The translations under genes and the position numbers were made by a program. Under the pieces are notes generated by a model. The model worked only from the letters and a program-made list of their open reading frames with translations, did not search any database and was not told the DNA's origin. This document shows, in pieces, positions 25,197-37,882 of a DNA stretch of 64,000 bases. Numbering within the stretch: position 1 is the stretch's first letter; each line of letters begins with the position of its first letter. Source of the stretch: Monocercomonoides exilis (taxonomy: Eukaryota; Preaxostyla; Oxymonadida; Polymastigidae); NCBI GenBank assembly GCA_001643675.2, contig LSRY02000020.1, forward strand, positions 1,419,501 to 1,483,500. Direction: 5' to 3'.

Positions 25197-28100
25197 TTAT
25201 TGTTGTTCTCGGTGGCTGCAATTAAATGAATGGCCCGCTGCAAAAGTGTGTGTTGAAGTGCCAGATGTTATTGAAGAAGAGAGGAGAGCTGAAGAATCTG
25301 AGTGAAGTGGGCGAGGAGAATAAGGAGATGTGCCAGGGAGTCTAAGAGGTATTTTATTTGGTTTCTGATAGTCATCAGAAGATAAGTCTCTGAAGGAATT
25401 GGAAGGTGAAGGCATCAAAGACGAGTGCTGGTCTCTGCTGAGTGAATACAAAGGCTGCCCAATATCAGAGGGTTTAACTGTTGGGTAGGGATAATTGCGT
25501 GGAGACGAACCCAGAAGGAGATTCCTCCGCTTTCTTCCACTTCCACTTTCTCTGCTACTGCTTCCTGCTGCGGTTGTGTAGCTGTCTCGATTCCGTCCAG
25601 AAAATGAAGAATATGATGAAGATATGCGAGAAGAAGAACTTGGTGATGTGAATATTGGCGGAGACAAAGAACTCCTTTCTGATGAATATGAACGTTCGTA
25701 CTGTTCTGGCCGAGACGAATAAGTATTTTTGCGAGTTGGTGGGTGTCTTGTGCTTGCAGAGTATCTGCTGTCGTGGCTTTTTTCTTCCCACATCATTTGC
25801 GCAAAGTTCTCCACAATTTCCATTGTCTCTCGCGCTTCTTCTTTCTTCTGTCTTTCTCTGAGCAATTCCCTTCCTCTCGAAGCTCGTCCGCTTCTGATCT
25901 GTGCTGACCCCACAGCCGAGCGGGACGAGGCAGGCGAGCTGTAATATGACCGCCTGCTTTGGGTGTCTCTGCCAGGAGAGGCAGACACAGACGTTCTTCT
26001 GGTCTCTTCTCCACTTGCTGAAGAAGGAGTCCGGCCTCGTCTGTTCAGAATTGCAGGCATCTGCATTCCGTTGTGTCTGACAGGTGTTTGTGAAGTGGAG
26101 CGATAAGAAGGAGATTGAGAAGATGTAACACTTCGTGAAATGATTGATTGCTGCCGTCCGCGTCGAGAAGAGGAAGAGCGCATTGAAAGAGCAGGAGAGC
26201 GTGGAGTTTGTGGTGTGGATGGAGAAGAAAATGACGTGGTTGAAGTGCGTTGAGACGAAAAGACGCGAGATGAACCGGCAGAAGGGCGGCTTCGTGAGAC
26301 AGGAAGAGAGCGGACTGAGCTGACAGACGCGTTGGATCCTCGTGAGCTGACGGATGACCTCGATGCAGTGGATCTGCGCGACGAAGGCCGGCTTGTACGC
26401 GATGGAGTTGAAGGTGATGATGGTACTGAAAGCGGAACAAGATAAGGGAAAAGGTTCCACATCCCTCGCCGCTTCCTTGAAGAGGCCGAAGCTGACCGTA
26501 TGTCTCCTCTTTGAAGTGCATAAGCAGGAGAGTCCTTCAGTTTGATGAATCGTGCGTATTCTTTCAGTAGCAAATTATCGATGAAATAGGCAACTGTCGA
26601 GGGCGGGTCGTTGGCTCTGAAGTGTTTGTGAATAATAGGAGGCGTCTCTTCAATCGCATTCAAATTCGATTGAACTGATCTTTCGCGTGCATGCGACGTG
26701 GCAGATCTATTCTGCTTCGACGACCCTGTAATCATCCAGTTGGTTATTGAAATAGAAGAGGAAGGATCTTCAGAAGGAGCATCAGGTGCAGAGAGAAGAG
26801 ACGAGAAAGAATGGTCCAGATCGTCTTCGCTGTAGAGATCTGTGGGCTTTCCTGGGTCTTCCAGCTTGCTCTGCGCTGAAGCCGATGCCACAAAGGCGTC
26901 GAGATCGCTCATCTTCTGAGAAAGAGTCAGTTTGTCTTCGGTGAATGCAGGCGCTGGATCGACTGCTGGGTGCACCTGAATTGAGTTGCGTGTGCCGCGG
27001 GCAGAGGCGCGGCGAGAGGAGAGAGGGCTGTCTTTGACAAGCACAATTGGCACAGTGCGATAGGGAGATGGTGCTTGTCGAGGTATTCCTTTCATCAATG
27101 CAGATGAATTGCGATCGGTTGACTGGATGTCTTCTAAGTACTTGATGAGATTGGAATAGAACGGTATTTTGAATGGAAACAAGCTGTACAAAATACATGA
27201 AGTTTAAATAGAAGAGAAAGAAAAATAAAAGAAAGAAAAGAAAAAGATTTTTTTTATTGTTAATTTACAATATTGTTTAAATTCAAAAAATAAATAAATA
27301 AAGAAGCATACCGTTTTAAATAAGGAATATATTCTTTCAGATGAGCCTTCGATTCGAGCTCTCTTTTTGTGATTTTGAGCACAGTGTAGCAGTTGACAAT
27401 AGCTACAGTAATGATTCGTCTGTCGCAAGGAATATAGATGACGTTCAATTGGTTAAGTATCAAATAGTTTTGAGGTGATCAAAAAAGTCAAGAATTTGTT
27501 GTCAGAAAATTTGGAGATAAATTATAGAGGAAAAATAAAAAACGAAATAACCTGAATTTGAAGCAAAATCTTATTTAAAAAGAATAGCATACACTAATGC
27601 AAAAGAAGCATCGTCATAAGCACAGGAGCCCTTCTGTGGATCAGTCACATTAAACAGAGCCTTCCACTCTTCCTTCATGTTCCTTCCTTCTCTTTCGCTT
27701 TCTTTCCTCATCGTTCTGCTGGCGGACTGCCTCGTTTTTGATTGAGTAGTCCCCACTCTCTCTGTGCTTCCCTTTGAGCCCTGCAATGCAGTTGTATTGT
27801 TATCACTTTCATATGAAGCAGCAGATGAAGCAGCAGCATTGTTTTCAATGTCTGTGAATTCATTCACTGTATCGTCATTCATCTCGCTCGGGTCTCTTCT
27901 TTGCATCTTCTTCTCCTGGTTGATTCGCTCTTTTTCCAAATTCTTTCTCTTCCGCTCCTCGTCAGCTGCTCTTTCTTCTTCTTCTCTCTTTCTCTCCTTC
28001 TCTTCTGCGTCTTCTGCATGTGAACATGCCCAATCGTCCGTTTCATTGCCACTCGGACGCTCTCCGAAAGCAATGCTCCGCAACTTCCCTTTCTGCTTGA

Positions 28101-29845
28101 TAAACAGCCCCTCAGGATCGTCATACTCATCATCGAGCCACAGCCTGTTGATGTCTTCGTCTTCGCCATCAGCTTCTTCACCTTCTTCTTCATGGTCTGA
28201 GTGCACTCGTTCCTTCCGTTCAGATTTGTCTCTGTCATCTCTCCTCTTCTTCTTCAGAAGCTGTTTGAGAAAGGACACAATCGCCTTTTTCTTTTCCTGT
28301 GTTGCTTTTTCATCTCCTTTTTCATCTTCATCTTCCATTTTTTCGGTAAACCGAAAGCTTCCGTCGCTGATCAATGAAGAGCTGTCTGAAAATGATGACA
28401 GCGAAGCTTGTGATGCTGTGCTATAGCGCAATGATCTTTTTGTGCATAAGCGAGAATTATTGAAATAGCTTAAACGGTTGGACGACTTTGCGGAATAAAC
28501 TGAAGATCGAGAAGGTGAAGAAGCTAATGAAGAGGAAGAAGAAGAAGAACTTGAAAGGCGATATTTTCTGGTTATTGATTCAACTAATGATTTCTCATGC
28601 CAAGTCTCTGCAAAGCCGGCCATTCTTCTCATATTCTCATTCAAGTCAATTGACTGTTCTTGTCCTGCCTCATTGTGCCTTCCTCTATCTTTCATTGAGC
28701 TTCTTCTTTTTCTTTCTCCTGCATGATACGACACAGGCAGCACAAACATATGGCTCAAATAGTCCGCTTTCCCCATCAGCTCTCTCAGCTCAATGCCTTC
28801 CATTCCTTCCCACTCGCTGGCGTCTCTCACATCCAAGTCGCTATTTAAGGCCTGTTCTTGTTCCTGATCATCTGTCCACATTTCCTTTTTTTCGTTTTCT
28901 GTTCGCTTTTTCAAATAAGAAGGAAGACGCTTTTCTTGTTCTTTCTTTCTGCAAGGAAAACGTCTTTCGCACAGCTCATCCCTAAGCTCGGAAATGATGT
29001 TACTAAGAGTCACATAGCACTCTTCATATCTAAGTATTGCAAAAAATGCAAACAATTCGAATTTGTGCGAATATTAAGCATACCGTTTTAATTTATAAAA
29101 GATGTAGCTCTTCTGGAGATGAAGAACACTTCGAACAATTAATTCCATGGTTGGCGGAAAAAATGATGCTGGATAGGCTGAACCTAAAAATTGAAGTGAT
29201 TTGTCGATCATGTCAATTGACGTTGGCCACATTTCTTTTCTAAAAAGAATGATGATTTTTTTTTAATAATTCAAAAATGAAGCAAACTTCATATTATACA
29301 ATGCCTGTATTGAATAAATGACAAAGCGAAAACGGTTGAATCCATTTGTTCCACGAAAGCGAATCATTATGTTTTGAGCCTTTCTCACGAAACCCAAAGA
29401 ATCGATTGAAGAGAAAGCTAATGGAAAATGAGAAATTATTGAAGGAAAAATCATTCATACAAGCATCACTTGACACAGATAAAGCACATCTAAGAAGGAT
29501 TGAAATGTAAAGATCGGTCAGGCAGAATATTTCAGGAGAGGAATGAATCCCATTTGAACAAGCATCACGAATGATGCTTTCCATTTCCATGAGATCCATA
29601 ACGCTAATGCACTATATTTTTAGTTTTTAATTACAATAGTTAGCATTATAAAAACATATGCACACTTCTGGTCGAGAAAATATATATTCAACCAATAAAT
29701 CTATATCTTCGCTATTTTGAATGGAAGCATCGCTATTACTATCGACTTGCTTTAAAATAGAAATGTGTGGCGATAAATATGTGAAATAATTCCTTATTTT
29801 AACTGTGGGATGAAAAAGAGCATAAATATTTAAAAAGATGCTCAT
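25197..29845 (-). CDS. Seven-exon Ser/Arg-rich protein, about 1382 aa, unknown
   Basis: Exons on the minus strand are 29845-29666, 29611-29461, 29417-29288, 29239-29084, 29029-27593, 27419-27312 and 27183-25197. All phases agree and give 4149 coding nt. Introns are 54, 43, 48, 54, 173 and 128 nt with GT-AG ends. The first 160-190 residues are predicted helical and hydrophobic, including FVRKAQNIMIRF and MELIVRSVLHLQKSYIFYKL, perhaps a TPR- or HEAT-like repeat. A Ser-rich stretch and acidic/Lys-rich segments fill the centre. A second helical island spans exon 6, VAIVNCYTVLKITKREL. The C-terminal 450 residues are dominated by Ser, Arg, Pro and Thr and are surely disordered. No family was recognised. 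An apparent dymeclin-like motif (ALVYAILFK) at the end of exon 5 is read-through into the intron. Function cannot be stated. Confidence 0.7.
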
Positions 29846-30154
29846 TCAAAATTTACTATGGGGTATTTTTTTCGCAATTTTTTTTTTAATTATATTTTTG
29901 TTTTTTATTTAATCAAAGCCTAAAAATAAAATTATTTCCAATAAAGTATGAAGTTAAAATATGGAAACAGTTTATGAAGAATAATTTTTATCAAAGAAAA
30001 TAAATGTTTTGTCAACGAATAAAAAGAAAAAACCAATAGAAACATTTTTATCATTGTTTAATAATTAATTTTATTTCGACTGAAAGAAAATGATGCTGAA
30101 TGAATGATTAATATGTTAATTTTTCGGTTTTTCTGATAAAAGCAATTGATATAA
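29846..30154. other. AT-rich gap, no gene seen
   Basis: A/T-rich sequence upstream of the minus-strand gene, likely including its promoter. No motif could be assigned. Confidence 0.6.
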
Positions 30155-30509
30155 GGTGGTTTTTTTATCCGGACATTTTTTTTTTTATTGGCATTTCTCA
30201 ATAAATAAAAACTGAAAATAGAAATGGCATATTGAACCAGGTTTGAATATGTATTCAACGTTCATACAAAAAAAATTTTTTGTCAATTTTTGTTTTTGAT
30301 GAAGATCTTGGGAATTTTTAATTTATTTTTGATCATTTGTTTTGTCCATTTTGGACTATCTTTCTTTCTTTGTTTATTTTCAACTATAAGGCTATGAAAC
30401 AAATACAATGAAGTTTTATTATTCCAAATATTATTTGTTTTTAACTATTTTTTCAGGAGTTTTTCGCATTTCATCGTTTTTGACAAAAATCATGAAAAAC
30501 TGAAAATTT
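30155..30509 (+). repeat. Left arm of a 355-bp inverted repeat
   Basis: The arm starts GGTGGTTTTTTTATCCGGAC and matches the reverse complement of 31120-30766 base for base as far as read by eye, even in an 11-nt T run. The arm is AT-rich with no open frame. It could be a terminal inverted repeat of a non-autonomous foldback element. Confidence 0.92.
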
Positions 30510-30765
30510 TGAATGATACGACATTTATTAGATATTTTAAATGATGTGCATGAAAAGGTGAAAATTTTTACGAAGTCTTTATTTGGTTACAACTTTGTAA
30601 AGTATTGTTGCAATAGTTGTATCAATCAGTTTTTGATTATTTCTTATTTGTTCATTTCATTTTTGTTTCAATTTTATATGACTAACAAATGAAATTTGTT
30701 ATGTATTTTAATCTTTTAAACATGGCATGTTGTAATATTAGTCGTAAAATACAACAACAGAATAG
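30510..30765. other. 256-nt loop between inverted-repeat arms
   Basis: AT-rich sequence without an open frame, transposase motif or structured RNA that could be recognised. If both arms were transcribed together the product would be a long hairpin with this loop. Confidence 0.7.
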
Positions 30766-31120
30766 AAATTTTCAGTTTTTCATGATTTTTGTCAAAAACG
30801 ATGAAATGCGAAAAACTCCTGAAAAAATAGTTAAAAACAAATAATATTTGGAATAATAAAACTTCATTGTATTTGTTTCATAGCCTTATAGTTGAAAATA
30901 AACAAAGAAAGAAAGATAGTCCAAAATGGACAAAACAAATGATCAAAAATAAATTAAAAATTCCCAAGATCTTCATCAAAAACAAAAATTGACAAAAAAT
31001 TTTTTTTGTATGAACGTTGAATACATATTCAAACCTGGTTCAATATGCCATTTCTATTTTCAGTTTTTATTTATTGAGAAATGCCAATAAAAAAAAAAAT
31101 GTCCGGATAAAAAAACCACC
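30766..31120 (-). repeat. Right arm of a 355-bp inverted repeat
   Basis: Equal in length to the left arm. Pairing breaks at both ends: T against C inside, G against A outside the last pair. No clear target-site duplication flanks the pair. Confidence 0.92.
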
Positions 31121-31583
31121 ATTTTTTCTTTTATATTATGAATTATTATCCAATGGTGTTTTATATGAATAATCGCTACATGGAAAACAAATGAAAACGA
31201 TATATATTTTAATATCCATTCAACCAAAATAGTCACAAAATTTTTGAAGAGTTAATTCACTGATCTTGCCCATGTTAAATGTTAAATAATGCTAATTTTT
31301 GTCGAACCGATTTCTCGTCAAGTGGCTCATGTTTGATGCTTTCCTCTTTAATTTTTAAAACACAAAAATTATTGAGCAACTTTAGGGAGGAACTGTGCTT
31401 TTTTGTTCGGCAATTACAAATTCTTTACAAATAAAGATTATAACATCATCAAAAAATTTTAATCCGTATATTGTTAATAATAAAGAAAATAACAATTATG
31501 CTATATATTCAACACTTCCTTGTTTTCGTTCGTCAGTTTGTTTTTCTGCTGTTTTTTTAGAGAATTAAAAATTTGACTTTAAG
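31121..31583. other. Gap before the ASNSD1-like gene
   Basis: AT-rich. It was inspected for the missing N-terminal exons of the following gene (an MCGI start, a RGPN/RGPD motif, an LWNGE motif) and none was found. A polypyrimidine-AG stretch near 31540-31560 resembles a 3' splice site. Confidence 0.6.
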
Positions 31584-34500
31584 TTTGAAGTCTTCTTCAA
31601 AGAAATATTAAGCAAGAAAATTAAAATAGAAAACTTAGTTGAAATAATAGAGTCAAATGATAAGCCTCTTTCATTTGTAATATGGAATGTTTGCCTTTTC
31701 TTTCTTTCTTTCTTTCTTTTTTCTGAGAATCAATAATCTCTTTGAATCGGGAAAAAAGGATCAAGAAAAGATGATGTATTTCGGAAAGGATAAAATTGGA
31801 CTTCGATCTCTTTTGGTTTGTCCTGTTTGATTGTATGCATTTATTTGAATGAGTTATCAAAAAAGATTCATTTTCCTCATAATCATCAAACATTTCATTA
31901 TCCTTTAGTAGATGCTGCTAATCGTTTTGAAGATGATGAAGGAGAAAAAACAGAAAAAGTTGCACAAGAAACGTGCGAAAACAATCTCAGTAATGCAACT
32001 CTTTCTTCACAAATTCAGAATCTTGAAGTTGTTGATAAAGGCAAACTCTTTCTCGAATCACGCAATTCATCAACTCATCTGAGGGTTATTTCTTGTCCAA
32101 GTGAAGATGAACATTTAACCACATCTATTGAATTTCCATCATCTTTTGACGATCAGTCAATTCCTTCGTTTGGTGATGTATTGTGCATTTCTTGGAAGCA
32201 ACCTCAAATGATCGGAAAAGACATAAAATTTCAAAATGAAATGGAGAATTCAAGCTTGAAGTCCGAAGAGACTCATTCGGAAACAAAAGAGCCTACAAAG
32301 TCAGAAATTATTTCAGCCATGGTTGAATCTGACTGTGCCAATTTTTCGTGTTTTGCTGATGAAAACTTCTGGGAAGAGCTCCCTCCTTCTGTCAACTGCA
32401 TCTCATTTCAAAACTCATCAGAAAAATCAGAGAAGAATTCTACAAATAAGATGATGTCAGAAAATACTGATGAAACAGAATCATCTTTGATGATTGCATC
32501 TTCTTCTACTTCTCCTTCATCGTCTTTGCCTGCTTTCAAGGCAAAGTTAAATGTTACCCCATTTAATTTTATTGAATCTGCAATTAATTTCTCCGACTTC
32601 AGTCAGTTTTTTGAAGAAGCAATGAAACTATCGCAGAAATTCTTTGTATATTCCAAATGTTGGTTAGATGACAGCCTTTTCTGTTCAGTGGAAGCGCTAC
32701 GAAATGGAAGAATTGAGCTTATTTCCGATTCTTCGTCCACTTCGTCATCATCCTCATCTTCATCCTCATCCTCTCCCTCTTCCTCTTCCTCTTCCTCTTC
32801 TATTTCAACTTCCACTGCTCCAACAACCTCCTTGTTATCCTCTGAAAAGGCAACATTTCATTCAGCACTTCAAAATGATATTTTATCAACAGAAAAAATT
32901 CATGCTGTTTTTATTCTTCTCTCAATTATAATAACATCTTTACGTCATATTGTTGAATATAACATTCAAAATTCGCTTCCAACATCTCTTCTTTTTAGCG
33001 GAGGGCTTGATTCTGCTTTGCTCACAGCTTGTGTTGGACACATCGTGGAAGAGAAAATGAAAGAAAAAGAAGCCAAAAAAGAAGAGAAAATGACACACGA
33101 TGTGGAGCTTGTGAATGTCGCTTTTGGGTATTTTTATTTTTAGCTTAAAATTTTCATTAACTTGCATTTTTTTGGAAAAAAATCTTTGAATTATCTTTTT
33201 CAATTTCTTACTCAATTTCTTACAAAAATTTCTCTTATTAAATCAATTTTCATGCATTTCCTCACAGCCCTCCTTTTTCCACCCCCGACCGCCAGACAGC
33301 CCACACCGTCTTCTCCGAGCTCTCCCCCCGCTTTCCCTCAGTCAATTTCTTGCTTGTGTGTCGTGATGTGCCTCGTGCTGAGCTGCCGCAGCACAAACTG
33401 CGTCTGATGGCAGCCATGTTTCCCAAACAGACGACGATGGACATGTCTTTGTCCGTGTGCCTCTGGTGTGGAATATCCTCGTTGAAAAAATGTGTGGATG
33501 ATAAATGTGATGATGCAAAGAAATGTGAGGATTGCGGGAAAGAAAAGGAGAAGGAGAAGGAGAAGGAGAAGGAAAGTGAGAAACATGAGGATTCTGTTAC
33601 TCCATCGGGATTTGAACGAAATGAAAAAACAAAGATTGTTATTTCTGGACTAGGTCCTGATGAAATGGTATGCACTTTTTTATTTGGAGTACAAAAATTC
33701 AATAATTCTTAATCATAAAAATTATTATTATTATTTTTGGTATTTTTTCTATTTTTTCTGTAAATTTTCTCCAAAAATGACATTTTTTCTCAAATAAAAA
33801 AAAGTCTGGCGGATATCGCCATGCACACACAGCGTATCACAAAAGAGGCGTTTCGGTAGCAGCAGAGTCGATGCTGTGGGACATGTCAGCCATTTGGGAG
33901 CGAAATGCTGGAAGAGACGATCGTGTTGCTTCTGATGGCGGGATGGAAGATGGATGGACAGATCACATCATAAGCTCACAAACATATTTGTTGAGTGATA
34001 AAGACGGTCAAAAGCAAGATGAGGCAAGATGCGAAATGAAGGCAGATGATGAAAGCGAGAAAGTGCATGAAGAGCAAAGACAACAGTTTGGCGATGGGAA
34101 ATGCAGTTCTGTTAGCATTGCCGCTCCATATTTAACTCTTCCATTGTTTTCGTTGCTTCTTCATCTTCCTCTTATGTCTGTTGTGGGATTTGACATCAAA
34201 AGCGATCCTTCAACTTCACAACAATCGACATCTATATCATCGTCTTCTTCTTCTTCTCATTCTCCTTCTTCTGCAGCACTTTCTTCCTCTGAAACAACTG
34301 ATGTCGGAAAAGATCTTCCACTCGTCAACGATAAGCGCATATTCCGTTGTGCTGCTCATGTACTTGGTCTGCATGCAGCAGCAGAGCAACCTAAGAGAGC
34401 TATGCAGTTTGGCTCTCGGAGTGCAAAGCTAACAAGGTGAGTCTTTGTATTTTTTGTTGTTTTACGCCATTTGTGCGACTTTAATTATTTATCCTGTTTC

Positions 34501-34647
34501 TTTTTGAATTTATGAACGTTTTATTTTTATAGTGTGAAAGGTGATGTTCCAATAAAAGATACGCCATGGGCTGAAGCTGTTGTGAAACCAAAGGCTCAAA
34601 TGAAAAGAAAACCACGAATGCAGCCAAAAGAGGTTCAAAAATCATAA
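31584..34647 (+). CDS. ASNSD1: Asparagine synthetase domain-containing protein (ASNSD1-like), N-terminus not found
   Basis: Proposed exons are 31584-31688, 31759-31824, 31866-33127, 33268-33667, 33805-34436 and 34533-34647. Phases agree throughout and give 859 residues from the first visible exon. Family landmarks recalled from animal ASNSD1 are in order: PLSFVIWN then YFGKDKIGLRSLLV from the end of the amidotransferase half, the PP-loop FSGGLDSALL that binds ATP, DRQTAHTVFSEL, SGLGPDEMSGGYRHAH across the fourth intron, RNAGRDDRV, and PKRAMQFGSRSAKL. Long Ser and acidic inserts lie between domains. The first about 100 residues expected, with the catalytic N-terminal Cys, were not found upstream, where the inverted repeat lies. 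Family assignment is firm. Enzymatic activity is not implied, since ASNSD1 proteins are not proven synthetases. The gene is convergent with PCNA. Confidence 0.85.
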
Positions 34648-34916
34648 AAATAAACCACAGATTATTTATTTATTCATTTTCCTTTTTTACTATTCAAAAA
34701 ACTTACAAAATAAATGATCAAATTTAGCTTTTTGAATTCATTTTTTGTCATTTGTAAACATCATTAATTGAATATTTAACCATTTTTGCTAAAACATTGA
34801 TAAAAAGTCATGAACAAGTTATTTGTTCCCAAAGTAGTAAAGATGTGTTTAATTTTTTCGATGTGAATGAAAAGATTAGAAGTGTTATAAATGAAAATGT
34901 GTGAATTTTTAAATTT

Positions 34917-36122
<1,206 letters not shown>

Positions 36123-37882
36123 TTCAAAAATATTCAGCGACTTATGGTTCATTTGTTGTTTTTTCAGAAGAATGTTTCAATACATGTTTACGTTTTAATT
36201 CATTCATGCACAACACATATTTGAAATTTAAAATGAAAAAGCATAATATTCAAAAACTTACATTATTGAAAATGGGTTTTTTTCAAAATGGTTTTGTGAA
36301 TTATAAATATATTTTGCAATGCTTTTTTTATACTATTAAATTTGCAGTCGATTACGTTGTTTCAGAATTAATACAAATTAAATTCTATTTTTAATCTCTT
36401 GTTTGATATTATTGTAAATTATCAAATATCTGCAATAATAAAATGAAATTGAAAAATGAAGTGTAAATTTAAATGAGCTACATGCACTTTGAGGTCTTTT
36501 CATTTTTACTGAATTAATTTTGGAAATAAACTCATTAATATTTATTTGTAATTTTGAACAAAAAAAGCAAAATTGTTTGTTTTGAAATACTTTTGAAATA
36601 CGATTAAATTTTTAAAAAACTTCTCTGTTAACTGAAATAATATGAAAGAATGAGAATAGAAATATTGTTTGAGAGAAAATCTTCAATTTTCTCCAAGAAA
36701 CACAAACTTTTGGAGAGTACAAGATCTCTTTGTTAGAGGTGAATCTGCAGAATAATCTCGCTATATTTTTCTCAATCTTTTCGTTGGAGTAATTAACATT
36801 AATAATCTGACGTACCGCACTTTATTTCTTTTATACTTACATGTACAATAAAAATCAAATAAATTTTTATAAATGTGCATCAAATCATCAGCAAACTCAA
36901 AAAAATGAAAAAAATAGAGAGCAATCAAAGGATAAAGTTAAAAAAGGGAAGGTTCTTCGCATCAATTTCAAAAACAAAATGCAGAATCAAATGAAAATCA
37001 TGCAAAGAATAGAAAGATATTTTGTCAAAGATGATTTCTGTTGATTCTGTTGGAAACAATTAGAAACTGTAATTCTCCATACGCTTTCAATCCTCGAAAC
37101 ATCGAATCCATTTTCATATTTTTTTATCCAATTCTCATTTTCAATTTCGTGCTTTTCCCACATTTCATTAAATGAATGAAAATAAACATGTTATCGTTGA
37201 AAGATAATGAATGTATCATTTATATGAAATTCCAAATTTCCGAATTATTGCAATGACTAAAATGCATGTTGATATTTGAAGAGCATTTGAAAGTGAAAAA
37301 CTTGCGCGATGTATAATCCTTCCATATGCAAATCTCAATAGTATGATTTAAAGCTTAATTCCTCGAAAAATCTCTAAAGATTTAAAACATGAAAATTATC
37401 ATGTTTTGGATCTTTCCAACAAAGTCTAAAAAATGCAATTTCGCGCGCATCATATGTCAAACAAGTCGGTTTTCAAAGAACCCGTTGCTACTAATGGACA
37501 ACGTTGAAATAATAAGAAAATTGGTTAAGAATCTTAAAATCCCAGCTCAACGATAATTCAAAAGGTAGAAGCATAGATGAGAGAAAGCAAAAACAAATCT
37601 TGTAAAAGAAGAATAAAAATTCTCAAATAAATAGTATTAATCCTTTTATTTCTAGAAAAATCTTTACAAAAAAAATGATATTTTCGATGGATATTTATTC
37701 AGCATAATTTGAATAACTTATGATTTTTCGTTGCACATTAATGTGCATCAATAAACAAAAATATTTTATTTTCCTTAAAGCTTGATGTAGCAAAGAAAAT
37801 TACATTCTTTTTTTTCTCAAACAATAAATAAATTTAGATTGGTCCAGATCTCGAGAGATCATCGTAAGTATTTGATTTTTCG
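36123..37882. other. Divergent intergenic region, PCNA / RRP12
   Basis: About 1.76 kb of AT-rich DNA between two divergent genes, likely holding both promoters. A Lys/Asn-rich open frame at 36841-37044 looks like chance in A-rich sequence. No RNA gene or repeat was recognised. Confidence 0.65.

Noticed and set aside
27571-27625. Dymeclin/HID1-like motif ALVYAILFK in the Ser-rich gene
   Set aside because: The motif extends past a GTATGC donor at 27592. The spliced reading continues as FALV-RIITVAIV in phase, so the similarity comes from intron read-through.
31818-31865. Start of the ASNSD1-like gene at about 31818
   Set aside because: The conserved segment YFGKDKIGLRSLL lies upstream, joined by a phase-consistent intron, so the frame at 31818 is partly intron and lacks a true ATG there.
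36841-37044. 67-residue Lys/Asn-rich frame between PCNA and RRP12
   Set aside because: Composition is that of random A-rich DNA; no domain, no splice context, and no match to neighbours.
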